DNA of 64,000 nt from the NCBI GenBank assembly GCA_046329055.1, contig JAXLVK010000003.1, positions 1 to 64,000 of the forward strand, written 5' to 3'. Numbering within the stretch: position 1 is the stretch's first letter; every line of letters starts with the position of its first letter. A program made the position numbers and the translations under genes. This stretch comes from JADKCL01 sp046329055 (GTDB taxonomy: Bacteria; Bacteroidota; Bacteroidia; J057; JADKCL01). The notes beneath the pieces are model-generated. The model had not been told where the DNA came from, made no database searches, and was given only the letters and a program-made list of their open reading frames with translations. This document shows, one piece after another, positions 26,342 to 36,608 of the stretch.

Positions 26342-26373
26342 CGAAGATACCTAAATATTGATACGATTTTCAA
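26342..26373 (-). promoter_or_regulatory. Putative promoter of the giant kinase gene
   Basis: On the minus strand: TTG (26373-26371), 21 bases, then TATCTTCG (26349-26342), one mismatch from TAnnTTTG. It lies between the stop of the GT-C gene and the kinase start. Confidence 0.45.
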
Positions 26374-26396
26374 ATGTGCGCCTGCTGGAATGCGCC

Positions 26397-27905
26397 CTAT
26401 TGCTTCAAATAGAGTCTTTGCCAGTACGCAAAGCCAGCGGAATTGCCCCAAGTCCTGATGAATTGATAGGCTTTGAATCGAGGGTCACGCACGATCGCCA
26501 TGGCTTCATCTGTGTATTCGATGCCGTCTTCGATCCAGCTCGTGATGACCAATGCTTCGGGCGATTGGGAATAGAAATACTCCACGACCTCTTGCGTACT
26601 GGGCTTGCTTTGAGCAAGATATGTGTCGCTGAGTCGGCCGAAATCAATGACCGTGGCATCACTGTAAAATCCCAATGCCCCGGCATCCATATAAGAAGCA
26701 ACCCGATGGATCGGCGGAGATGAATTCTTCAAGACCTTGCCGACAGGAATCAACTCCTCCTGGACGATGCGATCATAGTACCGAAGAAATACCCTCTCCT
26801 GAATTTGTCGAAAACCCATGATGCCGAGCTGTCCGATGCCCAAAACAATCAAAACGGCCTTCATCCATCCCGATATTTTGGGAGTCGAGTTCCACGAAAT
26901 TGCCGAGGCGAGCAGCAGTAGGACAATGGGCAAGAAGGGGAAAAAGAACCGCGACCCATAATTCATCCAAAGGTTGCTGTCAAGGTAGGTAACCATCACA
27001 ATCACAAGGAACAAGATGGAAACGAGTTTCGTTGGATCATTGGCAATGACCGATGAAAAAATCGGCCGCTTTTGCTTAAGGCTGATCAGGATGGCTCCAG
27101 CAGCGGGAATCGCCACGTAATACCCAGCAAATTTCGCCATTGCCCAGAACGAATCCGGATTCAGAATACCATCGTAGGCTTTGGCGTGGTAGCTGTTGGG
27201 CAGAGGATTGCCGTAATACCACCACCTCCACAGCCAGTAGCCGATCAATGCCGCGAAAGCCAATGCCGCTTCGATTGCTTTGGACTTGGACCTTGGTCTG
27301 GAATCTCCGCGCATTCGTTTCCAACCCAGTCCCATTAGCATCAATCCAGCGAATGCAATCCCCTCCGGCCGACAAAGGCCACCCATCAGCAGCAATAAGC
27401 CGAGCAGAAATGCCGCCAAACGCGAATTCGGTTTCGAATCAGCTGCCGCGAGCACCCAAGCACCCGATATGAAAAAGGCAAAGAGGCTCGTTTCCAGGCC
27501 GCTGAGTGCATGCATCGTAAGCAATGGGCTGAGTCCGAGCAGGAGGCATCCGATCCATTGGACAGCATTGGGTGCTCCGAGTCCCTGCAATCCGCGCCTC
27601 AGCCAAGCCACTGTCCCCAAGGCCGACAACAGTCCGATAACCTTGACAGTATGCGTTACAGGCAAGCCGATTTTCAAAATCAGGGCCGTCAGCAACGGAA
27701 GCAGAATCCCAGTATAGCCCTCCACCAGTTCGGGCTCCGCCGGGTTCCAAGTCAGTTTGCCGTGGTAGAGGAGGTTCTGCCCATACCGATAGCTGATGAA
27801 GGCGTCATCCACGGTCCACCAGGGCATGGTCAGCACCGACAACAGGATGAGCGCCATGCATGTTCCCAGCATCGCCCAAGTCGTCATTCGGCCGCGAAAA
27901 ACCAT
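26397..27905 (-). CDS. Multi-pass membrane protein, GT-C glycosyltransferase-like
   Basis: A 502-residue protein with about ten membrane segments. The first loop has WTVDDAFISYRYGQNLL and then VEGYTG, a pattern (DDAFISxRYxxN ... VEGYT) shared with membrane arabinofuranosyl- and mannosyltransferase-like GT-C proteins. The paired aspartates would be the metal- or acceptor-binding residues. A soluble C-terminal region of about 130 residues follows the last helix. Substrate unknown. The giant kinase starts 71 bases downstream on the same strand, and the PorE-like gene is upstream, also on this strand. An in-frame ATG six codons in is an alternative start. Confidence 0.75.
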   Translation of the reverse strand: MVFRGRMTTWAMLGTCMALILLSVLTMPWWTVDDAFISYRYGQNLLYHGKLTWNPAEPELVEGYTGILLPLLTALILKIGLPVTHTVKVIGLLSALGTVAWLRRGLQGLGAPNAVQWIGCLLLGLSPLLTMHALSGLETSLFAFFISGAWVLAAADSKPNSRLAAFLLGLLLLMGGLCRPEGIAFAGLMLMGLGWKRMRGDSRPRSKSKAIEAALAFAALIGYWLWRWWYYGNPLPNSYHAKAYDGILNPDSFWAMAKFAGYYVAIPAAGAILISLKQKRPIFSSVIANDPTKLVSILFLVIVMVTYLDSNLWMNYGSRFFFPFLPIVLLLLASAISWNSTPKISGWMKAVLIVLGIGQLGIMGFRQIQERVFLRYYDRIVQEELIPVGKVLKNSSPPIHRVASYMDAGALGFYSDATVIDFGRLSDTYLAQSKPSTQEVVEYFYSQSPEALVITSWIEDGIEYTDEAMAIVRDPRFKAYQFIRTWGNSAGFAYWQRLYLKQ

Positions 27906-27970
27906 GTGGATCGCCTCGCAAGAATTTGGTCTTGCAGCGGAAAGTTAAGGAATGCAGGGATTAATCAGGC

Positions 27971-30523
27971 TCAGGGACGGCTCTTGTAAACAACCTTGTC
28001 GCCCTTGCGGATCTCGAATTCCACGCGCCGATTGTTTTGGCGCCCCAGGTCGCTCTCGTTGGAGTCGATCGGATTCAGCTCGCTGTATCCCGAGAAGCTC
28101 AAGCGGTTCGTGGGGATGCCACGTGAGTTGAGGAAGTCGAACGCAGCGGAACAACGGCTTTCGCTCAGGGCTTGGTTGTAGTCCGTCGAGCCGATTTCGT
28201 CGGTATGACCTTTGATCACGAGGGCATAGTCTGGATGCGCCTTCAGGACTTGGACAACGTTTTCGAGCTGTTGCTCAGCAGTGGAGCGCAGCACAGCCTT
28301 GTCGAAATCAAAGTAAATGTTCTTCAACTCGAAGCCAGAAACGGAACTCGTGCTTGATTCTCCAGTTTCCGAAACGGCTTCGAATGCGGCTGCAAGGCCC
28401 ATTGTCTTGGCATCATCGGAAATGCTGGCAGTCGAGGTGGGTTCGACAGCGGATGCATCAGAGGTGGGCGCGCCATCAAAGTCGAAGCCCGGTTGACCCT
28501 TTGGCTTGGTGTGGTCCACGTATGGACCTTCGCTGCCCTTCCTCATGGTCTTGGAAGCGAAGAGCGCCTCGCCCGACTTGCCTCTGAAATACAATTCGCA
28601 GCGGCGGTTGAATTGTCGGCCCTTGTCGTTTTCATTGGTCTCGATCGGCTTGGTCTCGCTGTACCACTTCTCCAAGATGCGGTCGGCTGCGATGCCCTTG
28701 CTGTGGAGGTACTTGGCGGCGGACTTGGTGCGGCGTTCGGAGAGCGCCACGTTGTAGTCGTAGAATCCGTACCAGTCGGTATGTCCCCAAATCTCGACCT
28801 TCATGTTGGCGTTCTGCTTCATGAGGTCGGCGACCATGTCGAGCTCGTTCTTGGATTCTTGACGCAGGTCGCTTTTGTCGAAGTCGAAGTAGATGTGCTC
28901 GACTTCAGGACCGACGCGCTCCTCAGCCACGAGCTTCACTCGCCGGACGAAGAGATTTCGCTCCAATGACACATCCTCTCCTTTCAATTCCGGAGTTGTA
29001 AACTCTTCTTTGACAAGGTCGTAGCCATTCGCATTTACTTCAACGCTGTAAGCACGATTGGGTTCCAAGCTGAAGGAGTACTGACCGACGGCAGCGTTGA
29101 TTTCCATCGAGTCCACCGCGAATCCGAGCGCCTGATCGATGAGCCGGACCCTTGAAGGAATGGTGTCAAGCGTGTTCGCGTCCTGCACGATGCCCACAAC
29201 TTCGATCGCATAGACGCGCTTGGGATACTTGGCGTAGGGGAACTTGATCTCGTAGATGTCCTTTTCGCCGCTGCCACCCTCCTTGCCGCTTGAGAAATAG
29301 CCATGGAGGCCATCTGCGCTCAGCACGAAATAGATTTCGTTGTCGGGAGTGTTGATGGGCGGACCCATGTTCAGCGGCGCGAGGAAGTCTCCTGCGATCG
29401 AATCGAACTCGGTGACGAAGATGTCATATCCGCCGAGGCTGTTGGGGCCGTCGGAGCTGTAGTAGAGGGTGCGGCCGTCCGGATGGAAATAGGGCGCATC
29501 CTCGTTGAAGGGCGTATTGATGCGGGGGCCGAGGTTTTTGGGCTCGGACCAGTCGTTTTTGCCCTCGCGACGGCTCATGTAGATGTCAAGTCCGCCTTGA
29601 CCGCCGGGGCGGTCGCTCGTGAAGAAGAGGATGCTGCTGTCCGCGCTCTGGCAGATGGAAGCCTCGTAGAACTTCGAATTCAGAGGCTTGGAAACTGCGT
29701 TTGGCTCGCTCCAGCGCTTGGCCTTGGAATCGAAGCGGGTTTTGTACAGACCGCCATCACGCTTGTGGCGGTACATGTACAGCGTTTTGCCGTCAGCACT
29801 CAAGGAAATCGTCGCATCGTGGCCTTGGCTGTTCACCGGAAGGCCGATGTTCTCGCCGGGGGACCATTTGCCGCCATTGTTGTGGCTGACGTAGATGTCC
29901 TCGTCGTAAAATCCGGACTGAGGGTCAGCGCCGCGGCTGTCTGGGCGACGAGCAGTGTAAACCAGCGTGGAGTTGTCCGCAGAAATGACCGGGCTGTGCT
30001 CCGCAAATTCACTGTTGATGGACTCACCCATGTTGCTGATTTTCACCAGACTGTTCTCCGGAGTGAGCGCCACTTTCTTCGCATACAGGCATTGGCTGAT
30101 GCGGTTGTTCACCTGACGGAATTCCGGGGAGTCGGAAGCATGGCGCTCCAGGTCCTTGCGGTACTCCTCAATCGCCTTGTCGAATTGAAGATTGTAGTGA
30201 AGTGTGAGGGCGTAATAGTAGTGAAATTCAGCATCTACGTCCGGATTCACCTTCTCCACCGTTTCGAGATAAGGCAACGCCTGATTCTTCTTGTAGGTGA
30301 GGTAAAGGCATTTGCCCATCCAGAAGTTGTAGTAGGCATTTTGACCGTCGGTTTGCAGGAGTTCCTCGATGTAGGAAATGGCGTTTTGGTACTCTTGGTA
30401 CCGCATCAGTTCCTTGGTCGCTTTGAGCGCATTTTTGCGGCGTTTGCCTTCTGCATGAACCTGACCCAAACCGACCACAGTGGTGAGCAGCAGGAGGAGG
30501 AATATGACTTTGCGACGTACCAT
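27971..30523 (-). CDS. PorE-like TPR / beta-propeller / double OmpA envelope protein
   Basis: An 850-residue exported protein. After a signal peptide (VRRKVIFLLLLLTTVVGLG) come: TPR-like helices to about residue 150; a PD40-type propeller with repeats such as FFTSDRPGGQGGLDIY and LYYSSDGPNSLGGYDI (about 170-440); a carboxypeptidase-regulatory-like beta domain (about 450-535); an OmpA domain starting IYFDFDKSDLR; a low-complexity Ser/Thr linker; and a second OmpA domain starting IYFDFDKAVLR and ending NNRRVEFEI. TPR, WD40-like, CRD and OmpA in this order is the architecture of PorE, the protein that ties the T9SS to peptidoglycan. The second OmpA copy is unusual. The start is chosen at the signal peptide. 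Function by analogy only. Confidence 0.85.
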   Translation of the reverse strand: MVRRKVIFLLLLLTTVVGLGQVHAEGKRRKNALKATKELMRYQEYQNAISYIEELLQTDGQNAYYNFWMGKCLYLTYKKNQALPYLETVEKVNPDVDAEFHYYYALTLHYNLQFDKAIEEYRKDLERHASDSPEFRQVNNRISQCLYAKKVALTPENSLVKISNMGESINSEFAEHSPVISADNSTLVYTARRPDSRGADPQSGFYDEDIYVSHNNGGKWSPGENIGLPVNSQGHDATISLSADGKTLYMYRHKRDGGLYKTRFDSKAKRWSEPNAVSKPLNSKFYEASICQSADSSILFFTSDRPGGQGGLDIYMSRREGKNDWSEPKNLGPRINTPFNEDAPYFHPDGRTLYYSSDGPNSLGGYDIFVTEFDSIAGDFLAPLNMGPPINTPDNEIYFVLSADGLHGYFSSGKEGGSGEKDIYEIKFPYAKYPKRVYAIEVVGIVQDANTLDTIPSRVRLIDQALGFAVDSMEINAAVGQYSFSLEPNRAYSVEVNANGYDLVKEEFTTPELKGEDVSLERNLFVRRVKLVAEERVGPEVEHIYFDFDKSDLRQESKNELDMVADLMKQNANMKVEIWGHTDWYGFYDYNVALSERRTKSAAKYLHSKGIAADRILEKWYSETKPIETNENDKGRQFNRRCELYFRGKSGEALFASKTMRKGSEGPYVDHTKPKGQPGFDFDGAPTSDASAVEPTSTASISDDAKTMGLAAAFEAVSETGESSTSSVSGFELKNIYFDFDKAVLRSTAEQQLENVVQVLKAHPDYALVIKGHTDEIGSTDYNQALSESRCSAAFDFLNSRGIPTNRLSFSGYSELNPIDSNESDLGRQNNRRVEFEIRKGDKVVYKSRP

Positions 30524-30574
30524 TTTTGGAATGCAATCCGAATCAAAATGACCAGCTGAAATCGCCAATCATAC

Positions 30575-30604
30575 CAAATGTAATCAATTCGATTTCGATG
30601 TCAA
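30575..30604 (-). promoter_or_regulatory. Promoter of the PorE-like gene
   Basis: On the minus strand: TTG (30604-30602), 19 bases, then TACATTTG (30582-30575). It is 52 bases before the start codon. The remaining divergent intergenic stretch, about 30605-30854, shows no gene or RNA I can support. Confidence 0.6.
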
Positions 30605-30854
30605 TAGGAAAACGGAAACCACATCTCGCTGCAGGGTTTCATCCACAATGTGGTTGCGGAGCATTTTAAAGGGGTTTGGGGTCGGCGTGGAAACTTATTG
30701 TTAATACATCGGTTTCCTTTGAATTCGCATTCTTGAAATTATTGACCCTCGATGTTGGCATTCCGGCAGCCTTCCGCCTCCAAATGGTGCGAAGCGGGGG
30801 ATCATTATCGGCAGGAAGATGTGGATTAATCAGTAAAAATTCTGTTGCCCCGAT

Positions 30855-30862
30855 TACCTTTG
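30855..30862 (+). promoter_or_regulatory. Putative -7 element for recJ
   Basis: TACCTTTG, a perfect TAnnTTTG, followed 43 bases later by the recJ ATG. No TTG at the -33 position. An upstream ATG at 30890 opens only a five-codon frame. Confidence 0.4.
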
Positions 30863-30905
30863 CGCACGAAAGAAAACACCTCAAAACAATGGATCTACCT
30901 CTCAA

Positions 30906-32639
30906 ATGAAGTCCTGGAAACAATCACCGAAACCTTCCAATGAAGCCATCGAGGGACTGGTCAAAAGCCTGACGACACCAGCCGGGCCCTTCCCGGAACC
31001 ACTCGCCATTATCCTCGCTCAGCGCAACATCACGACCTTGGCGGAGGCGCAGACATTCCTTTCGCCGAGCCTCACTGGATTGCATGATCCGTTTTTGATG
31101 AAGGGCATGGATGTCGCCTGCGAGCGCATCATTCGTGCCATGGAGGCTGGGGAGCGCATCATGATCTATGGGGACTACGACGTCGATGGTACGACCTCGG
31201 TTGCCCTGCTGCAGTCATGCTTGAAGGACTTGGGTTTTGAATTTCCTTGCTACATACCCAATCGATTTACAGAAGGTTATGGGCTTTCATTTGAAGGGAT
31301 AGAGTATGCTCAATCCCAAGGCTGTACGCTGTTGATCGCTTTGGATTGTGGGACCAAATCGGTGGACAAGGTGCGTTTCGCGAAGGCAAAAGGCGTGGAA
31401 ATGATCATCGTGGACCACCATACACCTGGAGCCGAATTGCCGGAGGCCGTCTCGATGCTCAATCCCCTGCAGCCTGGCTGCACCTATCCCGACAATACCC
31501 TTTCGGCCTGCGCCTTGACCATGAAGCTCTGCCAAGGACTGGTTGCAAGGCTGCGGGAAACTTCAGGGCCTGTTCAAGTTCCCGAAGGCTATGATCCGTT
31601 CCAGGAATACAGCGATTTGGCGGCATTGAGCATTGCCTGTGACATTGTGCCGCTGGTGGGAGAAAATCGGGTGATGCTGCATTTTGGTCTGGAGAAGATT
31701 CGGAAGCAGCCCTTGCCCGGAATCGATGCCCTCAAGCAGCTCGATGAATATCCCCGGGAGTGGTCGGTTTCCGATCTCGTGTTCTACATGGGTCCCCGGA
31801 TCAACAGTGCAGGTCGGCTCGATACCGCGACCGAGGCAGTGGCTTTGTTAACGGGAAAGGGAGACGTGAAGGCCATCGCGGAGTCCTTGGATGCCTTCAA
31901 TGAGGAGCGCAAGGCGCTCGACAAGGCGGTGACGCAACAGGCGCTGGTCATGATCGCGGAGCAGGAGATGGGCGTGCCCCGCGCGACGACTGTTCTGTTT
32001 GAGCCGGATTGGAACAAGGGGATCATCGGTATTGTGGCGTCGCGATTGATCGAGCGGCATCATCGGCCTACCGTCTTGCTCACCAAGTCGGGGGAGTACT
32101 TGGTAGGTTCCGGGCGGAGTGTTCCGGGCTTCGATCTGCACGCGGCATTGGAGCAATGCGCTTCGCATCTGGTCCAATTCGGGGGTCACAAGTATGCCGC
32201 AGGACTAACCATGAAGCCGCTGGAGTTTGAAGGCTTTCGTGCTGCTTTTGAGGCAATTGTGGCCGATACCTTGCCGGAATCATCGAAGTCACCTGAGCTC
32301 CGGATCGATGCCGAACTCAGGCTCAATCAGATCTCCGACCGGTTCATGCGGGTACTGAAACGGCTTGGCCCATTTGGCCCATCCAATGCGGAGCCGAATT
32401 TCATTGCCAGCCGGCTTACAGTGAAGGAGGCTTCGATATTGAAGCAGGAACATGTGCGTTTTCTCTTGGAGCAAGATGGTACCGTGATGGAGGCCATCGC
32501 CTTTTTCCAGGCAGAGCACTGGGCTGAGGTCAATCAGCTTGAATTGGATGTGGTGTTCCAGCCGGATACCAAGCATTACAAGGGGAAGACCTATTTGCAA
32601 TTGAGGGTCAAGGATTTCAGGGCGTCCCCCTCAAAATGA
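30906..32639 (+). CDS. recJ: Single-stranded-DNA-specific exonuclease RecJ
   Basis: RecJ degrades single-stranded DNA 5' to 3' in recombination and mismatch repair. The 577-residue protein carries the DHH phosphoesterase motifs: GDYDVDGTTS near residue 88, ALDCGT near 145, and VDHHTPG near 168-174, which coordinate two Mn ions. The DHHA1 domain follows, with SGRSVPGFDLHAAL and FGGHKYAAGL, then the OB-like C-terminal domain. Length is normal. It appears transcribed alone from the intergenic region shared with the divergent PorE-like gene. Confidence 0.95.
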   Translation: MKSWKQSPKPSNEAIEGLVKSLTTPAGPFPEPLAIILAQRNITTLAEAQTFLSPSLTGLHDPFLMKGMDVACERIIRAMEAGERIMIYGDYDVDGTTSVALLQSCLKDLGFEFPCYIPNRFTEGYGLSFEGIEYAQSQGCTLLIALDCGTKSVDKVRFAKAKGVEMIIVDHHTPGAELPEAVSMLNPLQPGCTYPDNTLSACALTMKLCQGLVARLRETSGPVQVPEGYDPFQEYSDLAALSIACDIVPLVGENRVMLHFGLEKIRKQPLPGIDALKQLDEYPREWSVSDLVFYMGPRINSAGRLDTATEAVALLTGKGDVKAIAESLDAFNEERKALDKAVTQQALVMIAEQEMGVPRATTVLFEPDWNKGIIGIVASRLIERHHRPTVLLTKSGEYLVGSGRSVPGFDLHAALEQCASHLVQFGGHKYAAGLTMKPLEFEGFRAAFEAIVADTLPESSKSPELRIDAELRLNQISDRFMRVLKRLGPFGPSNAEPNFIASRLTVKEASILKQEHVRFLLEQDGTVMEAIAFFQAEHWAEVNQLELDVVFQPDTKHYKGKTYLQLRVKDFRASPSK

Positions 32640-32771
32640 ACTAGAATGGTTGCGTCGTCGCAGGAGCGGTTGCAATGGCACCATACCATATTATTGCACT
32701 TTTTGCCTCGTGAAATAGGCGTATATTGTAGGGTTAGTTAGGTTTGGGAAAAACTGCTTTGTTTCCATCGC

Positions 32772-35468
32772 ATGGGATACTTTGACGCTCGCCATTTGAA
32801 CCGATTGCTATTGCTGGCTTGTTTTCCAGTGCTGCTGGGCCTCCTGGGTTCCTCGGCAAAAGCGCAGTTTCTGTACTGGGACTACCATGACATGGTGACC
32901 GACACGGTACAGTCGGGTGCCTATCAGGACATGGTGATCGATGTGAACGGGACGATCCATATCTCCTATTGGCATCGGGTGGAGGACAAGCTCATCTATG
33001 CCTACAAGACCGCGGGGAGCAATGTCTGGTTGCGGGAGTATGTCGATCCTGTGAATGAGAACGGTTTCCGCTCTGCGATTGCCTTGAATGCCTCCGGCCA
33101 AGTCCACATCGCCTATTACGAGGACGTCAACTCCAAGATCCAAGTCCGCTATGCCAAGCGCGTCTCCCCGAACAATTGGCTGATCGAGAATCTGCCCGAT
33201 ATCTATGGCATCGGCTACGGCGACTATGGCCCGCTGGGTACGGTGTCCGGCGGGGAACGGGTGCAGCAATCTCTCGGGATGGTATTTGACGAAAATGACA
33301 AGCCGCAGATTGCCTTTTTTGATGGCTGGATGAAGGATGGCGCATTTCCGGCCTGCACCCCGAACAGTGAGTACAATTTCAAAATGCACCAAGCCATCCG
33401 GGTGAACAACCAATGGCTTGTCCGTTCGATGGGCCATGTCCACGACATCCATCAGAGCTGCAATCCCTATGCGACCCGGGACACCCTGCCTTCCGGGGAC
33501 CGGTATGGTGAATACCTCGACATGCTCATGCTCCCGGATGGGACCATGGACATTTACAGCATGTCCCGCTTCAACAACGAGCTCATCCGTCACCGGACCT
33601 TGTTCCCATTTGTGGACACGGTATGGGTGAAAACGCCGATTGATAGCCTGGAGCGGATTTGGCCGACAGCGACCAATGGCTTTGGGCAGTTCACGCGCTT
33701 CTTCACCTTTGAGGGCATCGCGGCCCACAGGGGGGTGGACGGCAACACCCACCTGTCCTATACCACCTCGATCTTCTACGGGGACAACTTCTGCTGTGTG
33801 GACTCACTGACCTTGGCCTATGCGCGTGTCACCCCTGCCGGAGCCACCACGTACAGCACCATCTCCCGGGGCACTTATACCAATTACACCGATGTCCGAT
33901 CCCACAATGGCAGCGACAGCCTCTATGTCCTGTACGCCGACCTGAGCAACCTCGCCTTTGTCTTGGCGAGCTCCACCAATGGCGGGTCTTCCTGGAGCGG
34001 CGACACCATCATGACGGGCATCGCGATCAGCCGGATGTGTCTGGAGATCAAAAACGACACCCTCTATGGCCTCGTGTTTGACGGGCAGCGCGAGAGATTG
34101 GTCTTGTGCAAGCGGCATGTTCAGGGCGGTCCTTGGGTCTTTGACGAGGTCACGCATTCGCAGAGCCGGGGACAATCAATGGATGCCAGCATCTACATTG
34201 TTGGAAATGATACGGTTGCGCAGGTCGCTTTCAATGATGGCTACACGGGGAAGCTTTACCACTCGACCGGATGGCGCTCCACGGGCTGGAACTGGAACAT
34301 CGAGGAGCTGGATCCCACCAATTACGATGCCATCGCTGTCTCGCAGGCGCATACGAATGCCAATGAATCCATGATCGCCTACAATGGCGGCGTGGGCCGT
34401 GATCTCCGGCTGGCAACACATACCCCGGGTGGTTGGCAATATGAAATCATCGAACCCGGAGGAAACCCTCAGTTCACAGACCTGGCCGTTTCGAGCTTGG
34501 ATACAGTCCATCTTGTGTACTACGACGGCGTCTATAACTGCTTGCACCACAAGTGGAGGCATCTCAACCAAATCGGCTGGTACACAGAAGACATTGACTG
34601 TGACACGACAGCCATCGGCCTCTTCCCCTCGATGGTGCTGGATGCCGCCGGACTGCCCCACGTTGCCTATTACAGCGACCTCGATCGCAGCCTGTATTAT
34701 GCAAGACTGAATGGCACTACCCGCCAATGGGAGATTGATTCCGTTGCTGGGGGAACATCTTCCGCGATTGGGAAATACGCCTCACTCGTCCTGGACGCGA
34801 ATGGCCTGCCCAAGATTGCTTACCTCAACGAACAGGACGACGCAGTGCTCCTGTCCGAAAAGGCTCAAAATGGCACTTGGACGCAAATCAAGGTGGATTC
34901 GCTGCCCATCTCGAACATCGGTCGGCCCATCGACATGAAGCTCGACATGTTCGGCAACGTCTGGGTCGCCTACAACTTCTTCAGCAACTTCGAGCGGACC
35001 AAACTCATGCACCGCGACAGCTCTGGCTGGCATCAGGTGGGTGTCAGCTCCCAAGGCCGCATCGCCAATGAGTTCAATTTCGAGATCATTGGTGGCGACC
35101 TGTTCATCGTGGGCAAGAAAAACGAGATCCAAAACACTGGCGTGGCCATGATTCACGCCAGGAATGGCGTGTTCGTGGAGGCGGCAGCACCCAATCTGCT
35201 CAGCTATACGGTGAACATGACGAATATCCCAAACCCATTTTCCGACAACACGACCTTTCAATTGAAGATTGAAAAGCCCGATGTTTTGACGCTGGAAATC
35301 AGGGATATGGTCGGGCAACATGTATCCACGTTGTTCGAAGGACGCAGGCTGGAAACGGGTGTCCATGAATTCGAATGGGATGCTTCCGCCATGCCAGCGG
35401 GTGTTTATTTCTATGAGCTGCGCTCAGCCACAGGCCGCATGATCCAGAAAATGGTCCATGTTCGTTGA
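32772..35468 (+). CDS. Secreted beta-propeller-like protein with T9SS sorting domain
   Basis: An 898-residue protein with a signal peptide (LLLLACFPVLLGLLGSSAKAQ). Most of the chain is a set of degenerate repeats around strings like ALNASGQVHIAYYED, LDAAGLPHVAYYSD and LDANGLPKIAYLNE, each ~50-60 residues, as expected for blades of a beta-propeller. The last ~80 residues are a type A T9SS sorting domain: IPNPFSDNTTFQLKI, then MPAGVYFYELRSATG and a basic end. It should be exported by Sec and anchored or released by T9SS. Substrate unknown. The next gene begins about 100 bases downstream on the same strand. Confidence 0.85.
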   Translation: MGYFDARHLNRLLLLACFPVLLGLLGSSAKAQFLYWDYHDMVTDTVQSGAYQDMVIDVNGTIHISYWHRVEDKLIYAYKTAGSNVWLREYVDPVNENGFRSAIALNASGQVHIAYYEDVNSKIQVRYAKRVSPNNWLIENLPDIYGIGYGDYGPLGTVSGGERVQQSLGMVFDENDKPQIAFFDGWMKDGAFPACTPNSEYNFKMHQAIRVNNQWLVRSMGHVHDIHQSCNPYATRDTLPSGDRYGEYLDMLMLPDGTMDIYSMSRFNNELIRHRTLFPFVDTVWVKTPIDSLERIWPTATNGFGQFTRFFTFEGIAAHRGVDGNTHLSYTTSIFYGDNFCCVDSLTLAYARVTPAGATTYSTISRGTYTNYTDVRSHNGSDSLYVLYADLSNLAFVLASSTNGGSSWSGDTIMTGIAISRMCLEIKNDTLYGLVFDGQRERLVLCKRHVQGGPWVFDEVTHSQSRGQSMDASIYIVGNDTVAQVAFNDGYTGKLYHSTGWRSTGWNWNIEELDPTNYDAIAVSQAHTNANESMIAYNGGVGRDLRLATHTPGGWQYEIIEPGGNPQFTDLAVSSLDTVHLVYYDGVYNCLHHKWRHLNQIGWYTEDIDCDTTAIGLFPSMVLDAAGLPHVAYYSDLDRSLYYARLNGTTRQWEIDSVAGGTSSAIGKYASLVLDANGLPKIAYLNEQDDAVLLSEKAQNGTWTQIKVDSLPISNIGRPIDMKLDMFGNVWVAYNFFSNFERTKLMHRDSSGWHQVGVSSQGRIANEFNFEIIGGDLFIVGKKNEIQNTGVAMIHARNGVFVEAAAPNLLSYTVNMTNIPNPFSDNTTFQLKIEKPDVLTLEIRDMVGQHVSTLFEGRRLETGVHEFEWDASAMPAGVYFYELRSATGRMIQKMVHVR

Positions 35469-35572
35469 GGACATTTCCCCCGGAAAATCAGGCTCCTACA
35501 TTTCCCTACCTTGCTCGAATAATCGGAAATCCCGTTATTTGGCTTCACAGTTATGCATTTAACAGAAATAGA

Positions 35573-36586
35573 ATGAGAAAATTCGCTACGCTGATTGCTT
35601 TTGCCTTGTTAGGGGCAGCTGCCCACGGACAGCTTACCCGTGCCGATTTCGGCAATGTTGGGGACTCCCAAGTTTACCGTAAGGCCGACACCACCGGGGT
35701 GACAGCAGGACCTTCAGGATCTGGACAAAACTGGAACTTCGGCAGCCTGGCCAATACCAGTGTGGTGGCTACCAACCAATTCATCGCCCCCAGCGCACAC
35801 GCTCAGGGCTCCAATTTCCCCACAGCCAACCTCTGCTACAAGCCTTTCAACGACGACTTCGACTTCTTCGAGGCTTCCGTTGACTCATTGTACCTCGTCG
35901 GCGAAAAATCCGTCGCCAATACCCGCTGTTCCTATTCCGATGGTGCTGCGCTCTACGTTTTCCCGCAAGCATTTGGCGTAGCCAACATGGACTCCGTGGA
36001 AGGTGTCTATCCGGACGGCTTCATCTCCTCCGTGACCCGTAAGGGCTGGTACCAGACCGTGTTTGACGGCGATGGCCAATTGACCACTCCCTACCAGACC
36101 TACGCCAACGTGAAGCGCGTGGAGATTTCCGCCTACTTCCAAGACTCAAGCTGGACCGGCGCTGCCGACGGCGAAGTCTTCCTGCTCCGCTATGAGTGGT
36201 ATGCAGCTGGCGAAACCATGCCTGTCCTCATCGTCCACGATCAGCAGTTCATCCTGAACGGCGGCAACCCCACCATTACCCGCGAGGTATGGTATGCCGA
36301 CCCGAACGCCGTTGCCACCGAGGACGCTGCCTTTGGCGACCTGCAACTCCTGCCCAACCCCAGCCATGGCCAAAGCCAGCTCCGCTACAGCCTCCCGTCC
36401 AATGACGATGTGCGCGTCGAAGTGCTGAATGTCCTGGGTGAGCGCGTTGCGATGCCTTTCGAAGGTGTCCAAACCGCTGGCCGTCACGAGCTGAACCTGG
36501 GAACCGATCGCTTGGCGGCCGGCATCTACATGGTGCGCCTGTCCAGCAGCCAAGGCTCAGTGTCCCGCAAGCTGGTCATCAACTGA
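35573..36586 (+). CDS. Secreted protein with T9SS sorting domain
   Basis: A 337-residue protein with a short signal peptide (MRKFATLIAFALLGAAAHGQ). The N-terminal ~240 residues are a beta-rich domain of a type often seen in Bacteroidota secreted proteins and have no assigned function. The C-terminal ~80 residues are a T9SS type A domain: LLPNPSHGQSQLRYSL, VEVLNVLGERV, LAAGIYMVRLSSSQG and a basic tail SRKLVIN. I chose the ATG at 35573 because it starts the signal peptide; the long upstream extension would overlap the stop of the previous gene. A strong terminator follows 22 bases after the stop. Confidence 0.85.
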   Translation: MRKFATLIAFALLGAAAHGQLTRADFGNVGDSQVYRKADTTGVTAGPSGSGQNWNFGSLANTSVVATNQFIAPSAHAQGSNFPTANLCYKPFNDDFDFFEASVDSLYLVGEKSVANTRCSYSDGAALYVFPQAFGVANMDSVEGVYPDGFISSVTRKGWYQTVFDGDGQLTTPYQTYANVKRVEISAYFQDSSWTGAADGEVFLLRYEWYAAGETMPVLIVHDQQFILNGGNPTITREVWYADPNAVATEDAAFGDLQLLPNPSHGQSQLRYSLPSNDDVRVEVLNVLGERVAMPFEGVQTAGRHELNLGTDRLAAGIYMVRLSSSQGSVSRKLVIN

Positions 36587-36608
36587 GATTTTCACCGTTG
36601 AAATACCG

